Shown: positions 28,801 to 37,100 of the stretch, piece by piece | Layout of the letters: each line of letters opens with the position of its first letter | How positions within the stretch are numbered: position 1 is the first letter of the stretch | Source of the DNA: Macquaria australasica | Taxonomy: Eukaryota > Chordata > Actinopteri > Centrarchiformes > Percichthyidae | DNA: 64,000 nucleotides | Direction of reading: 5' to 3' | Assembly (NCBI GenBank): GCA_005408345.1 | Contig: SEMN01000049.1 | Location: forward strand, 1,736,001-1,800,000 | The notes under the pieces: model-generated | Databases searched by the model: none | The model's input: only the letters and a program-made list of their open reading frames with translations | What the model was told of the DNA's origin: nothing | Translations under genes and position numbers: made by a program

Positions 28801-31800
28801 CCTGTCACCCAAACTGATGTGTACCGTACAGATGCCAAAGAAATTCCAAGGATATTCCAGGTAATAAGCAAGGACCCTCCCTGTCACCCTCTCTTTCTGT
28901 CCCCTCTCCCTCCTTTCACAGGCTGCCGGTATAACTCAGGTGTGGTTTTCTCAATTCATCTGTCTGCCTCAATAAATCTTCAGTTAAATTCCATTCCCCT
29001 TCTTTTCTTTCCTGCAGATCCTGTACGCCAATGAAGGCGAGATTAAACGTGACCAGGAGGTTGTAGTGGAGCCCACGCCGTATGGTGATCGTCCCTCCTA
29101 CATCAACCACAAGGGCCACGAGTTCATCCTCACTCTCTACCACTTCCCCTCCAGCTGTGAGGCCTGCACTCGGCCCCTGTGGAACGTTTTCAAGCCCCCG
29201 CCGGCCCTCGAGTGCCGCCGCTGCCACACCAAGTGCCACAAAGACCACCTGGACAGAATGGAGGAAGTTATCGTGCCCTGCAAGGGTCAGTATGCACAGT
29301 CAAGAGTTAATATGAAACTTTATTTGCACCATGGAACCAGAAGTTTCTCCAGCATTAAGATGGAGTACATATATTTGGGTGCACACGTCTAGTTAGCATA
29401 CATCCCAACTGCGCTGAGCTATGCAAAGTTGTCAAAATACAAAATTTGGAAAAATTGCAGAATAAGAACACCACCACCATTGTGCTTGTTTCAGCAGCTG
29501 CCATTTGCTTTCGATTTATGACTATAGAAACATATTATATTAGATTTATATTAAGCCGTCACAATTTCCCAGAGCCCAAGGGGATGTTTTTGTCCAACCA
29601 ACAGCAGAAAACCCAAATATATTCAATTTACAATGATAGAAAACAGAGAAAAAGCAGAATGTTCTCACATTTTAGAAGCTGGGACCAGAAAATGTTTCCA
29701 TTTTTGCTTGATAAATGACTTTTTGTCTTTTTTTTAATCTAACAATGAATTAGTAGTTTCAGCTCTCTATATATTATATTAATATTAGATTATACACTGA
29801 ATTACCAAAAGAATAAAAACCTTTGTACACTGAAACCGATCCAACAGATGACCAATAACGGTCCATTAATATATTGACCCTTTTTTGTATTTTTTTTAAA
29901 TATAAATTATAATTTTTTAAAGTTTCTTTTAAATTGTGCTTTGTTTTTGGCAGTCTTTTAGAGAGGTGTTGAGTCAACTGAAGATATGGTCTAAATATTA
30001 TGAGCATTTTTCAGTGTACTGCAGTCCAATAAAACACTACCACAATGTACAGCCTGAAATTGCCCACAAACTAAATAAAGAATAAAGTAGTCTCAGCAAA
30101 ATCTGAACTTTTCAAGTGAAATAGCAAATTTCAGAGGGCTTTTGTATTGCATTATGTCAAACAGGTTTTTGTATTTTTCTGGTCTCTCACTGTATGATGA
30201 ATTTGATGATGATATGTTGGAAGATTACTTACAGCCACAGAGCCCTATAACAGCTCTTGTATGTTAGTATCCTTTCTTATCTTTACCCTGTTTCTAATCT
30301 GTTTTTTTATCTCTTGCTTCAACAGTGAACTATGACATGTCCACTGCCAAAGAGCTGCTTCTGCTGACTAACTCTCAGGAGGAGCAGCAGCGCTGGGTCA
30401 GTCACCTCCTCAAACGCATCCCGAGGAAACACCCGACAATAAGTCCTTCCTCTGCAGCACAAAACATCCCCCCTGAAGCAACATCACGATCCTCTCCACG
30501 AGTCTCACCGCGACCTTCACCCAGGAGTTCGCCTCATATGTCGACCCATCGGGGAGCCATCAAGATCCAGCCCAGCAGACAGCAGCAGCCATCAGGGAAG
30601 CCCAGGTGAGGATGGGGAAAATTTTACTGGATACAGAAAATATTTGAATTTTTCACCCATATTAAAGCTGAGTTTGTTTCTGTAGTATCTTTTACATGAC
30701 TGCAGTGATGGTGTACACATGATATCTTCTGTCCATCTTGTCCATCTTGTTCTCAAGGTCAAACCCAACGATGGCTGAAATGAAGAATTATTTTCAGTTT
30801 TTTTTATTAAAACCACAAAATTGTGTATTCACATCCCAATATTATATCAGGTTGGCAAAAAGGCAAAAATCAATATCAAGAAAAAGACGCCTGCACACTG
30901 AGAAGATGTTCCCAAAAAGAAGATTTAATGAGTGTTCAGGCACCTTTCTTTCTTAACAGTTTTATTTGATATATTAAAATGTATCTGGTTTTGCTTTGAT
31001 TGTTAAAAACTAGGTGACAATCAGGTGCAAAAATAACCAATTCAGATATTTGGATTAAAATGTTATTTTAAAAATGTAATTTACAATGCAAATGTTAACC
31101 TTAAAACCGTTTACTTAGCGGCTCTGGTGCTAATCAGCAGCTCATTTGTGTTTTCTCCTGACCTTCTCTGAGCTGTCAGTGTCACAAGAGAACTTCTTCA
31201 TTTACTGTAAACTGTAGTGATCAGTGTCTTTTTGCAGTAGGAAACGTAACTCCTTTGTGAATGGGGACAAAAAGGTTGAAAATCTTCAAATGCGAGCTAA
31301 TATTTCATAATCTCCATGTATTTTTTCAGTAAAAATTTGGTTTAAAATACTCAATCACAATCAAAACAACAAGTCTTACTAATTTGCTGCCTCTGTTGAT
31401 ATTCTCGATCATGTGCAGTTGAAAGGGGCCTAAAGCTGTGGCTGACACAGGACGTCTTGCTTTAAACAAGAGTCCTGAATCATTTGCATGTGCAAAACGC
31501 AGTTAATGCATTAATGCAGCATCAGTAGCCACAAACTTGAGTAGGAAGTGGCGCCAAACCATGATAGGAGTCACTAACTGTATCTGTCTTGTTTTCTGTA
31601 ATTGATTGAGACGCTCAGCTGTCAGCGTTTGCTCTCAGCCACAACCTAATTGGCTTTCGTCCCTCAGCAGTGGCCCCATGCTCCGTATCATCCTCCACTG
31701 ACCTTTGACCTCTTCACCTCTGACCCCACCATTCTAACGTCTCTCATGCTGGGAGACTGTAAGTAGCGGAGCTTGTTGTGCCTGTCCGTCCCCCATAATG

Positions 31801-33073
31801 CTGTGTGCTGCTGTGTCCATTAACCCTCCCCTCATCATAACAAGCAGCATTCAGTCAATCAATTAACTACTCACGGCTCTATACTGCCCCCTGGTGAATT
31901 TAGCATGTATTGCCCCAGCAGTTGACGGGGCACTAAAGGCTTTTGACTCCTCAATGAACCTCATACTTACTGTTTCAGATTGCTTGAGTTTGGCCTGAAA
32001 GACTGGAGTTGGTCGTTGGATGATGTCGATAATGATGATGATGATGATGATGATGATATGTTCTTCTGAAGGAAGTGAAGGAGGGGGGACAGAGGGTAAC
32101 TGGACCTCTGCATGTGTGTTTGCAGTTAGTAGGAGGCCTTATTGTGGCCAGAGGCATGTTTTTTGTGTGATTTCTAAATTTTAAAAACGTGTGGAAAACA
32201 TGAACTCAGTGTTTGAACTTCATCGCTGTTACAAGAATAGTTTGGGAAATACGCTTGCTGCACATGCCTATTGCACAAAAAGCAAAAGATTTGGGAATAA
32301 TCATGGTTTGCATGTTTGCAAGAAGTAAAATATTAAAGCAATAGTTTGTCATTTTGGGAAATACGCTCATTAGCTTTCTTGCAGAGAGTTACTTGAGGAG
32401 ATCAATGCCACTCTCATATCTGTCGATTAAATATGAAGCGATAGCTAACTGCCGGTTAGCTTAGATCAGCATAAACACTGGAAACAGGGGAAACAGCTCG
32501 CCTGGCTCCATCTGAAGGTAACAAAATCAGCCTACCAGCACCTCTGTAGCTCACTCAAACAAACAAAAAGCCCTTCTCCGGCCAAGAAATAGTCCGGCAC
32601 ATAACCCCCCATAAAACCAGAACTTGTCACTGTTACTTTGTTAACTTTAGAGGTGCTGGTAGGCAGATTCTGTTACCTTTGGACAGAGCCAGGCTAGCTG
32701 TTTCCCCCTGTGTCCAGTCTTTATGCTAAGCTAAGCTAACGGTCTGCTGGTTGTGGCTTCATATTTAACGTACATACATGAGAGTGGCACAATATCACAG
32801 CATCAATCTTCTCATCAGACTCTCGGCAAGAAAGTGAATAAGCATATTTCCCAAAATGTGCTTTAACATTTTACTTCTTGCAAACATGCAGACCAGGATT
32901 ATTCCTAAATCCGTCTGCTGTTTATGCATTTTACTTGTGCATCGTGTGGCTACTGGATAGCTTCTTTGTGTAATATGTGTGGATTTTGTGTGGGCGTGAC
33001 TTTGAAGTCCAGCCATTCTGTTGGTAGCATCTCAGGTTTTCACATCATTTTCTTTCTCTCTCTCCACAGTTAA
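1582..33073 (+). CDS. rock2: Rho-associated coiled-coil kinase 2 (ROCK2), 33 exons
   Basis: Serine/threonine kinase of the AGC family, effector of RhoA-GTP, phosphorylating myosin light chain, MYPT1 and LIMK to drive actomyosin contraction. Coding exons: 1582-1677, 6980-7061, 7813-7913, 8603-8740, 10176-10436, 11248-11392, 11643-11781, 13685-13776, 16182-16341, 17605-17701, 17817-17896, 18554-18602, 18693-18828, 19221-19312, 19562-19808, 21038-21144, 21316-21475, 21942-22102, 22631-22815, 23030-23099, 23290-23393, 24081-24267, 24682-24775, 25066-25160, 25447-25635, 26430-26598, [26833-27048 cassette], 27732-27799, 27916-28004, 28782-28860, 29018-29285, 30326-30605, 33070-33073. All junctions are GT-AG and keep frame. 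The predicted product is about 1407 aa, or 1479 aa with the cassette; mammalian ROCK2 is about 1390. Order is kinase, coiled coil, Rho-binding region, PH split by a C1 domain. KCNF1 and PDIA6 nearby support ROCK2 over ROCK1. Teleosts carry rock2a and rock2b; which one this is cannot be decided here. Confidence 0.95.
6064..6121. repeat. Poly-C plus (CA)n microsatellite in rock2 intron 1
   Basis: Twelve consecutive C residues (6064-6075) run into alternating CA/CG dinucleotides to about 6121. A shorter CA-rich stretch lies at 5842-5880. Simple sequence with no coding value; a minus-strand ORF across it is an artefact of the repeat. Confidence 0.9.
6528..6577. repeat. (TTCC)n microsatellite in rock2 intron 1
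   Basis: Tetranucleotide TTCC/CTTC array with a few interruptions towards the 3' end; a second short TTCC run lies at about 6684-6700. The rest of intron 1 (1678-6979) showed only AT-rich DNA with no recognised gene. Confidence 0.9.
6980..16341 (+). CDS. rock2: rock2 exons 2-9: dimerisation segment, kinase domain, AGC C-tail
   Basis: Exons 2-3 encode residues 33-93 including LRKNKNID and the glycine-rich loop GRGAYGEV (about 84-91). Exon 4 carries the ATP-binding lysine in VYAMK (K106). Exon 5 (10176-10436) carries the catalytic HRDVKPDN loop (D199) and the DFG motif (D217). Exon 6 carries the activation segment and APE-equivalent (GTPDYISPEV). Exons 7-8 finish the C-lobe, and exon 9 carries the hydrophobic motif FVGFTY (about 395-400) that ROCK kinases use to stabilise the dimeric kinase. 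All key catalytic residues are present, so this is predicted to be an active kinase. The exon 7 donor reads AG followed by GTTCGC, a weak match to consensus, but it is required by the frame (FLTDR-EVRLGR). Confidence 0.95.
9400..9760. repeat. Probable interspersed repeat in rock2 intron 4
   Basis: The stretch beginning with TTAATTATCATTGCACGCAG and running through CAGTACAACAAAATGCAG resembles a dispersed teleost repeat I recall (TTTATTGTCATTGCAC...ACAACGAAAT). It has no ORF. Boundaries and class are uncertain. Confidence 0.4.
9928..9973. repeat. (ATATT)n pentanucleotide microsatellite, rock2 intron 4
   Basis: About nine ATATT units in perfect register, some 200 bp upstream of exon 5. Likely length-polymorphic. 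Confidence 0.95.
12741..12810. repeat. (CA)35 microsatellite in rock2 intron 7
   Basis: Seventy bases of uninterrupted CA. It generates long His/Thr-rich ORFs in several frames which are not genes. A (GT)10 run lies further on at 13321-13340. The remainder of intron 7 (11782-13684) contains poly-T runs and no recognised gene. Confidence 0.97.
15065..15099. repeat. (CA)n microsatellite in rock2 intron 8
   Basis: About 17 CA units. Intron 8 (13777-16181) also holds an ATT/ATC-rich stretch near 14285-14312 and an (ATGG)n run at 15323-15343. Nothing else was recognised in this 2.4-kb intron. Confidence 0.95.
15323..15343. repeat. (GATG)n microsatellite in rock2 intron 8
   Basis: Five perfect GATG units followed by TGGGGCGG. 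A GC-rich stretch follows (15343-15400), unlike the surrounding intron, but it has no ORF or motif I recognise. Confidence 0.85.
17605..24267 (+). CDS. rock2: rock2 exons 10-22: acidic linker and long coiled coil
   Basis: Exon 10 encodes an acidic, Ser/Asn-rich linker that differs most from mammalian ROCK2. Exons 11-22 (about residues 438-963) encode heptad-repeat sequence rich in Glu, Lys, Leu and Gln, with recognisable ROCK2 blocks such as LRDQLEDLRKRNQNSQIS (exon 14), EEAEHKATKAKLADKNKIY (exon 17) and ADSEQLARSIAEEQYSDLEK (exon 22). The region forms the parallel rod that spaces the kinase from the membrane-binding C-terminus. All introns are short (about 90 bp to 1.2 kb) and each junction keeps frame. 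No internal stop or frameshift is seen. Confidence 0.95.
22285..22530. repeat. Interspersed repeat (ATTAATCGA type) in rock2 intron 18
   Basis: Sequence from ATCAGTTGATTCATCAATTA to ATCATTAGTTGCAGCCGTAA resembles a dispersed percomorph repeat typified by ATTAATCGATTA and ending GTTAGTTGCAGCCCTA. It has no ORF. Class is uncertain; it is probably a non-autonomous DNA element. Confidence 0.6.
24682..25635 (+). CDS. rock2: rock2 exons 23-25: Rho-binding region
   Basis: These exons encode residues 964-1089. They hold the counterpart of the mammalian ROCK2 Rho-binding coiled coil, recognised by VANLASEKEELNNQLKDMQ (exon 23), the exon 24 helix, and AVNKLAEVMNR followed by HRKEKENRKLQLEL (exon 25). 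In ROCKs RhoA-GTP binds here and relieves autoinhibition. Relative to my memory of the mammalian protein, exon 25 has a slightly longer, Gly-rich loop (VRVGHRGNGTEV) between MNRRE and the basic HRKEKENRK segment. Confidence 0.93.
26430..26598 (+). CDS. rock2: rock2 exon 26: end of coiled coil, hinge before PH domain
   Basis: Encodes AEESQVRLELQMALDSKDSD and the following Ser-rich hinge. The hinge reads VHSLDSTS where mammalian ROCK2 has the granzyme B cleavage site IGLD, so that site is not conserved as such. The exon ends with one base of the next codon; either the cassette exon or exon 28 can complete it in frame. Confidence 0.93.
26833..27048 (+). CDS. rock2: rock2 exon 27: 72-aa alternative cassette exon
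   Basis: A 216-bp open segment bounded by CAG at the acceptor side and GTGACC at the donor side. Its length is a multiple of three, and its phase matches exon 26 on the left and exon 28 on the right, so it can be included or skipped without changing frame. It encodes a Ser/Thr-rich start (VRITHSHTSESMSF), then an acidic patch (DSDSEDEEEHD) and a Pro-rich end, with no stop. It sits just before the PH domain. From memory, mammals have a muscle ROCK2 isoform (ROCK2m) with a 57-aa insert from exon 27 at this place; this is probably its fish counterpart, about 15 aa longer. Confidence 0.75.
27732..30605 (+). CDS. rock2: rock2 exons 28-32: split PH domain with inserted C1, SP-rich tail
   Basis: Exon 28 starts the PH domain (SRLEGWISLPTKN). 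Exons 29-30 continue it (YVVVSSKKILFYNSELD; DKLFHVRPVTQTDVYRTDAK). Exon 31 (29018-29285) inserts the Cys/His-rich C1 zinc-binding domain (GHEF, CEAC, CRRC, KCHKDH), and exon 32 closes the PH domain with AKELLLLTNSQEEQQRWVSHL. In ROCK2 this module binds lipid and folds back to inhibit the kinase. Exon 32 ends in a Ser/Pro/Arg-rich tail with repeated SSPR/PSPR motifs, longer than the mammalian tail as I recall it. Confidence 0.94.
28095..28435. repeat. Interspersed repeat in rock2 intron 29
   Basis: Contains ATTTCATGGCAATCCACCCA and TGGTGGCGCTAGAGAAAAAG, and ends GCCATGCCGCTAGTGTGGCT, all signatures of a dispersed teleost repeat I recall. The region also carries a second, partial copy of the 'GCGCTAGA...AAAAGT...GG' segment at about 28175-28250. 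There is no ORF. Exact boundaries and class are uncertain. Confidence 0.6.
29286..30325. other. rock2 intron 31, no feature recognised
   Basis: AT-rich 1.04-kb intron between the C1 exon and the last large coding exon. I see no repeat signature, ORF or RNA gene in it. Confidence 0.6.
32030..32057. repeat. (GAT)n microsatellite in last rock2 intron
   Basis: About nine GAT/ATG units. On the opposite strand it gives a spurious poly-His ORF. Confidence 0.9.
32270..32943. mobile_element. Palindromic foldback MITE in last rock2 intron
   Basis: Two arms of roughly 270-330 bp are imperfect reverse complements. The left arm reads TTTGGGAATAATCATGG, GCATGTTTGCAAGAAGTAAA, TTGGGAAATACGC, GGAAACAGGGGAAACAGCTC and CTACCAGCACCTCT. 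The right arm reads AGAGGTGCTGGTAG, GCTGTTTCCCCCTGTGTCC, CATATTTCCCAA, TTTACTTCTTGCAAACATGC and CAGGATTATTCCTAAA. No transposase ORF is present, so it is non-autonomous. Related copies lie at 36688, 40534, 44788 and 46249. The class is not certain. As part of the rock2 pre-mRNA it would fold into a long hairpin. Confidence 0.8.
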
Positions 33074-33830
33074 CCCTGGCTGATCAAAGATGCGTATTTT
33101 GGTCTTTGTGGATTTCTGACCGCAGTCTGGACGCAGTGCCTACATGTGTTATTATTTCTTCTTCTTCTTCTTCTTCTTCTTCTTCTTCTTCTTCTTCTTC
33201 TTCTTCTTCTTCTTCTTCTTCTTCTTCTTCTTCTTCTTCTTCTTCTTCTTCTTCTTCTTCTAGAAGTAGACTGAAAAAAATTCTAATCATGGACAGAAAC
33301 ATTCACAGAAACTGGCTGTCGTCATGAGAACTGGGACTGTCTTTGTCATTTTAACAAGAGGAAAATGGGCAGTATTCATGTTGGAGTGAGATTTTATCCA
33401 AAAATAAAAAAAACCTCAGCTCAACACTCTGATTAAAACTGCCTTATTTTATTATCATCATGACAAAAACATGGACATTTTATTCTGTCAGATGCAGTGA
33501 CTCACATGGATTTGTGTTTGTGAGGTGTTAGGCATGTGTGTGAACACTTGTATATAGGATTAAGAGGTTTGTCTGTGTATTGTAACACAGAAAGTGTAGC
33601 TCGTAGTATATGATTGTTTTATTTTTATGGATATGTCAGCAGCACATTATACAGTATATACGTGTCCTGTAAATGAATACAGTTTTACTGAATGGAAGAT
33701 TTTACATCATTATGATGTGATTTTTTTTTTGGGGGGGGGGCACATTTCATTACACAAAGTAGAGCCCTTACAACATCCATTACAGCGATGTTTTGTTCTC
33801 GCCATTCATGACGAATTCAAATAAATTCTG
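33070..33830 (+). CDS. rock2: rock2 exon 33: one coding base, TAA stop, 3' UTR
   Basis: The acceptor TCTCCACAG precedes T, which completes the AG left by exon 32 to a Ser codon, followed at once by TAA (33071-33073). The predicted C-terminus is therefore GKPS, matching the mammalian ROCK2 ending NKPS. The 3' UTR carries a pure TTC array at 33156-33260. Candidate polyadenylation signals AATAAA lie at 33403-33408 and 33820-33825; which one is used is unknown, so the 3' end is approximate. An alternative last exon at 31668 would add an 11-residue tail but does not match the family. Confidence 0.75.
33156..33260 (+). repeat. (TTC)35 trinucleotide array in the rock2 3' UTR
   Basis: Exactly 105 bases of uninterrupted TTC, beginning 83 nt after the proposed stop codon. 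The opposite strand is (GAA)35. It generates poly-Ser and poly-Glu ORFs on the two strands, neither of which is a gene. Confidence 0.97.
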
Positions 33831-34611
33831 TTACCCTGAAAATGAATCATTCATATTTCATTCATTGCTTAAAATCCCACATGTGGGAGTTGTCTCAATA
33901 TACTGCCATTAAGGATTTGGGGTGATACATTACAACGCTGGCAAAAAAAAAAGCATGACTTGCATGCATCAAAAGCAGCAGACAGGCCACATCTTCCCAG
34001 GTTGTACTGTACCTGAATTAATAGTGTGGTATAAGAGAGATCTTAGTTATCTTAAGATACATATATACTCAAATCGTAGCAAATTATATGTAGTGTACAC
34101 TGTATAGTAATACTATAATGATGCCACAAGATAAACAACAGCAAAAAAGACAGATTAATATTAAGTCCTTATTGCATATCACTGACATTATAAATACAGA
34201 TATGTTATAGGAATACTGTAGTGATCCTTCAGAGGTGTTCTATCTGACTACAGTGTATTTTAGGAGACTATTTGAACTATACCAGAATAGGTCCGTCTCT
34301 ATCTTGCAAGTGCATGGAGTGAGTGGGCTTGACTGAAATAAATCTTTCAGAACAGCCTAAAGCCAACTGGCACTCATCATACATAATGTAATGGTTCATC
34401 ATGTTGCCCATCTGCTAAAATCGTATTTCATACTGCAGGTCTTAAACATTCTCGCTATCAGCGGTGTTACTGTATGTTCTGGTTCAATTAACATGAAACC
34501 TGCTGTGCCGACCGCTGTGACCTCAGGCGGCACACAGCCCTCACCTGCTGTTTCTCCTCCTCATCTTAAATCTACATTAATTTCTTTTATCTCTAGTCTT
34601 TTCATTCACAT
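33831..34611. other. Intergenic DNA between rock2 and the LRG1-like pair
   Basis: AT-rich DNA with no recognised gene, RNA or repeat signature. Short ORFs at 33922 and 34391 show no domain or homologous pattern. Confidence 0.55.
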
Positions 34612-34870
34612 TCAGTGGTGGGAAGTACATTCCCTGAAGTACTGTACTTAAGCACACATTTGAGGTACTTGTTCTTTACTAGAGTATTTCCATTTCTTGC
34701 TACATTATACTTCTACTCCACAACAATTTTGAGAGAAATACTGTTCTTTTTACACTACATTTATTTTAGAGCTTTATTTTAGTTAGCTTACTGCTATATA
34801 ATTTAAAACTACATGCAGCTTTCATGTATTTCATGAATTTCATTTCCAGCAAAATAAATCAAATCCAGCT
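34612..34870 (+). mobile_element. CAGTGGTGG-type non-autonomous element, copy 1
   Basis: Begins CAGTGGTGGGAAGTACATT and continues CTGAAGTACTGTACTTAAG, TTTGAGGTACTTG and TACTTCTACTCCACAACA, the pattern of a very abundant percomorph element whose consensus starts CAGTGGTGGAA and ends TTCCACCACTG. The right end is degraded. There is no coding capacity. Confidence 0.65.
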
Positions 34871-35280
34871 GATTTTAAATTGATGGTCATGCATTTTTGC
34901 CTCTTCCTCACATGCTCTCTCCCCCCCTTTCTCCTCCACCTTCCCCATATTTAAAAAATCCAAAGTACAAAATAATGTAAACATCTACCTTTCTCACTCA
35001 TTGGCAAACCGTCAGACAATTGTAAACTTCATACGCTCACATTAACATATAGACTTCAACGTCATATTTCAGAATCAGCCAATTTTACCAGAACTACCGT
35101 ATTTTATTCAATAAACCAACATAAACTAAGTTTCCAGGTTTTGTACTTTCCCTGCAGGTTAGAGTCACACAGTCTGTTGCAACTGCCTGTCCTTGACAAA
35201 TGACTGTGTAGTGACGGGTCCTTGTTTACTCACTAAGTAATGATTAGATTGGGGGATCCTGCTCCCCAAATGACTCTGTG
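34871..35280. other. Intergenic DNA upstream of first LRG1-like gene
   Basis: Proximal upstream region of the 35491 gene. I see no clear TATA box and no recognised repeat. It presumably includes the promoter, but no element can be named from sequence alone. Confidence 0.4.
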
Positions 35281-35323
35281 ATTTGCAAGTGAACACTGCT
35301 GCTCATCCAACTAGAGAACAACA
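35281..35323 (+). other. Probable non-coding 5' exon of LRG1-like gene A
   Basis: The CDS at 35491 is preceded directly by a polypyrimidine tract and acceptor CTTCTAG (ending 35488), and a good donor, GTAAGT, lies at 35324. This implies a 5'-UTR intron of about 165 bp (35324-35488) with a leader exon ending at 35323. The leader's 5' end is unknown. The parallel arrangement in gene B (donor at 37480, acceptor ending 37590) supports it. Confidence 0.55.
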
Positions 35324-35490
35324 GTAAGTTTTATTTTGTTCCTGAACTTCATGTGCATGAACTGGAAATGATTTGATGTTTTGCAGTGGTGAAATACTTC
35401 AGTGGGATATTTAAGTCCTTGCAAGTTTTCTGATGTATTTTTCCTCCTCAGTTTTAATTATCTGTGTCCTCCCCTTCCTGTCTTCTAGTA

Positions 35491-36489
35491 ATGAAGTCCT
35501 GGTGTGCCTTTGCTTTCCTCTGGTTGGCATATTTCTGCCATGGCACTCTGTCCTGCCCAGCACTTTGCAAATGCTACCTCAGAAGAGCTGAGATGGTCTG
35601 CAATGAGGTTCCCCTGACAGAGTACCCCTCCGAAGGTCTCCCAAAGAACACCACCATGCTAACCATCCAGTTCACAAACATCACCTCCATCTCCGAGCAG
35701 CATCTAAACGCCACGCCCCTGCTGCAAGGGCTCCACCTGTACAGCAACCACCTGCAGAGCCTTTCCTCTGATCTTCTCAGAGGCGTTCCTCACCTCAACA
35801 CTTTGGATCTCACAGGAAACAAATTGTCTGACCTGCCTGCGGATGTCTTCAGCCACGCGCCACTCCGCAGCTTGGTGCTGAAGAATAATCAGATTGAAAA
35901 AGCTAATGCTGAGTGGTTTCCCGATAACAGTAGCCTCACCTGGTTGGACTTATCTGGGAACACTTTAACGAAGATCCCATCTGCTCTGCTTCAGAAGCTG
36001 CCCCACCTGGAGAATCTGGACCTTTACAACAACCGTCTGGAGAAGATCTCTGCAAATTCTCTGGACCCGCTGACCAAACTTGAGAGGCTAAACCTGCAAA
36101 ACAACAAGCTAGACACCCTGGATGCATCTATATTTAAGAGCACCAATAACCTCATCTATCTGTTCCTCTCCCGGAACAAGCTTAACAACCTCCCCCAAAA
36201 CCTTTTTCAGGAGCTCACTCAGCTCAGACACCTGAGTCTGGATGGCAACCAGCTGAGCCACATCCCTGCAGGTTTGCTGGACCCTCTGAACTCCCTGGAC
36301 GAGGAGGGGCTGGACCTGACCACCAACCCCTGGCTGTGTGATGGGAAGGTGGAGTACCTCTGGAAGTGGCTTCAGAAGAACAAGGAGAAGGTCTTCCTGC
36401 CAGAAACCATCACATGTGCCAGACCACAGTCTCTGGTGGGGCGCTCAGTAATGTCACTGACAGAAAGTGAACTAAACCTTCAGTCTTAA
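35491..36489 (+). CDS. Secreted LRR protein, LRG1-like (gene A)
   Basis: A single coding exon of 332 aa. The open frame extends upstream to 35464, but an acceptor AG ends at 35488, so ATG 35491 is the likely start. It opens with a signal peptide (MKSWCAFAFLWLAYFCHG), then a Cys-rich LRR N-cap (CPALCKC), about eight LxxLxLxxNxL repeats, and a C-terminal cap (NPWLCDGKVEYLWKWLQ ... CARPQSL). N-glycosylation sequons include NTT, NIT and NSS. Length and cap resemble leucine-rich alpha-2-glycoprotein (LRG1, 347 aa in human), a secreted acute-phase plasma protein that modulates TGF-beta/endoglin signalling. No transmembrane segment or GPI tail is seen. It is a tandem duplicate of gene B. Orthology to LRG1 rather than another secreted LRR protein (for example CPN2) is probable, not proven. 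Confidence 0.85.
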   Translation: MKSWCAFAFLWLAYFCHGTLSCPALCKCYLRRAEMVCNEVPLTEYPSEGLPKNTTMLTIQFTNITSISEQHLNATPLLQGLHLYSNHLQSLSSDLLRGVPHLNTLDLTGNKLSDLPADVFSHAPLRSLVLKNNQIEKANAEWFPDNSSLTWLDLSGNTLTKIPSALLQKLPHLENLDLYNNRLEKISANSLDPLTKLERLNLQNNKLDTLDASIFKSTNNLIYLFLSRNKLNNLPQNLFQELTQLRHLSLDGNQLSHIPAGLLDPLNSLDEEGLDLTTNPWLCDGKVEYLWKWLQKNKEKVFLPETITCARPQSLVGRSVMSLTESELNLQS

Positions 36490-36608
36490 TATTTTCCATC
36501 CTCATGCTAGTCTGATATCTGATATCTGATATGGCAATGTACCCAGTTCAGCCTGTCATAGCTGTCATACTGTTCAATCACTGAAACACTCTGTAATGTG
36601 ACTGTATA

Positions 36609-36614
36609 ATTAAA
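36609..36614 (+). other. Polyadenylation signal ATTAAA of LRG1-like gene A
   Basis: The common variant signal ATTAAA lies 120 nt after the stop codon, and no other signal precedes the MITE at 36688. Confidence 0.5.
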
Positions 36615-36687
36615 GATGATATGAGTAAAGAGAGCATTTAAGAATTTCTGTCTTTCTTGCACTTTAATTGCAGATCCAATGTGTTGT

Positions 36688-37100
36688 GAAAGGAATAGTT
36701 TGACATTTTGGGAAATATTTAATAAATTAAATACCTCATTCATTTTGTTGCTTTCTTGTTGAGATTTAGATGCAAAGATCAATGTCGTTCACATGTCTGT
36801 ATGCCAAATATGAAGCAGCCAAGAGACGGTTATCTTAGCTTAGCATAAAGACTGAAAACAGGGGGAAACGGCTAACCTGGCTCACCTCCAAAGGTGATAA
36901 AAAATTCGCCTACCTCTAAAGCGTTAACTAGTAAGCATTAAAGGATTTTGGCCAGAGCCAGGCTAGCTGTTTCCCCCTGTTTCCAGTCTTTATGCTAAGC
37001 TAGGCTAATCAGATGCTGGCTGTAGCTTCATATTGAATTGACAGACATGAGAGTGGTATCGGTCTTCTCCTCCAACTCTCAGCAAGAAAGCAAATTAGCA
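36688..37100. mobile_element. Foldback MITE, copy between the two LRG1-like genes
   Basis: Left arm: AGGAATAGTTTGACATTTTG, then CTTAGCATAAAGACTGAAAA and CAGGGGGAAACGGCTAACC. Right arm: AGCCAGGCTAGCTGTTTCCC, TCCAGTCTTTATGCTAAGCT and ACATGAGAGTGGTATCG. The arms are imperfect reverse complements, with the same core as the element at 32270. It carries no ORF of note. Confidence 0.8.

Noticed and set aside
31668..31701. Alternative last rock2 exon (acceptor CCCTCAG) giving 11 extra residues after the split Ser codon
   Set aside because: In frame and short, but the ending does not resemble any ROCK2; the acceptor at 33069 reproduces the family's KPS ending. It could still be a minor isoform.
33084..33327. 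Poly-Ser (+) and poly-Glu (-) ORFs
   Set aside because: Both are produced by the (TTC)35 array in the rock2 3' UTR.
35464..35490. Upstream ATG of LRG1-like gene A
   Set aside because: It lies before the 3' splice site ending at 35488, so it is intronic; the ATG at 35491 directly precedes a good signal peptide.
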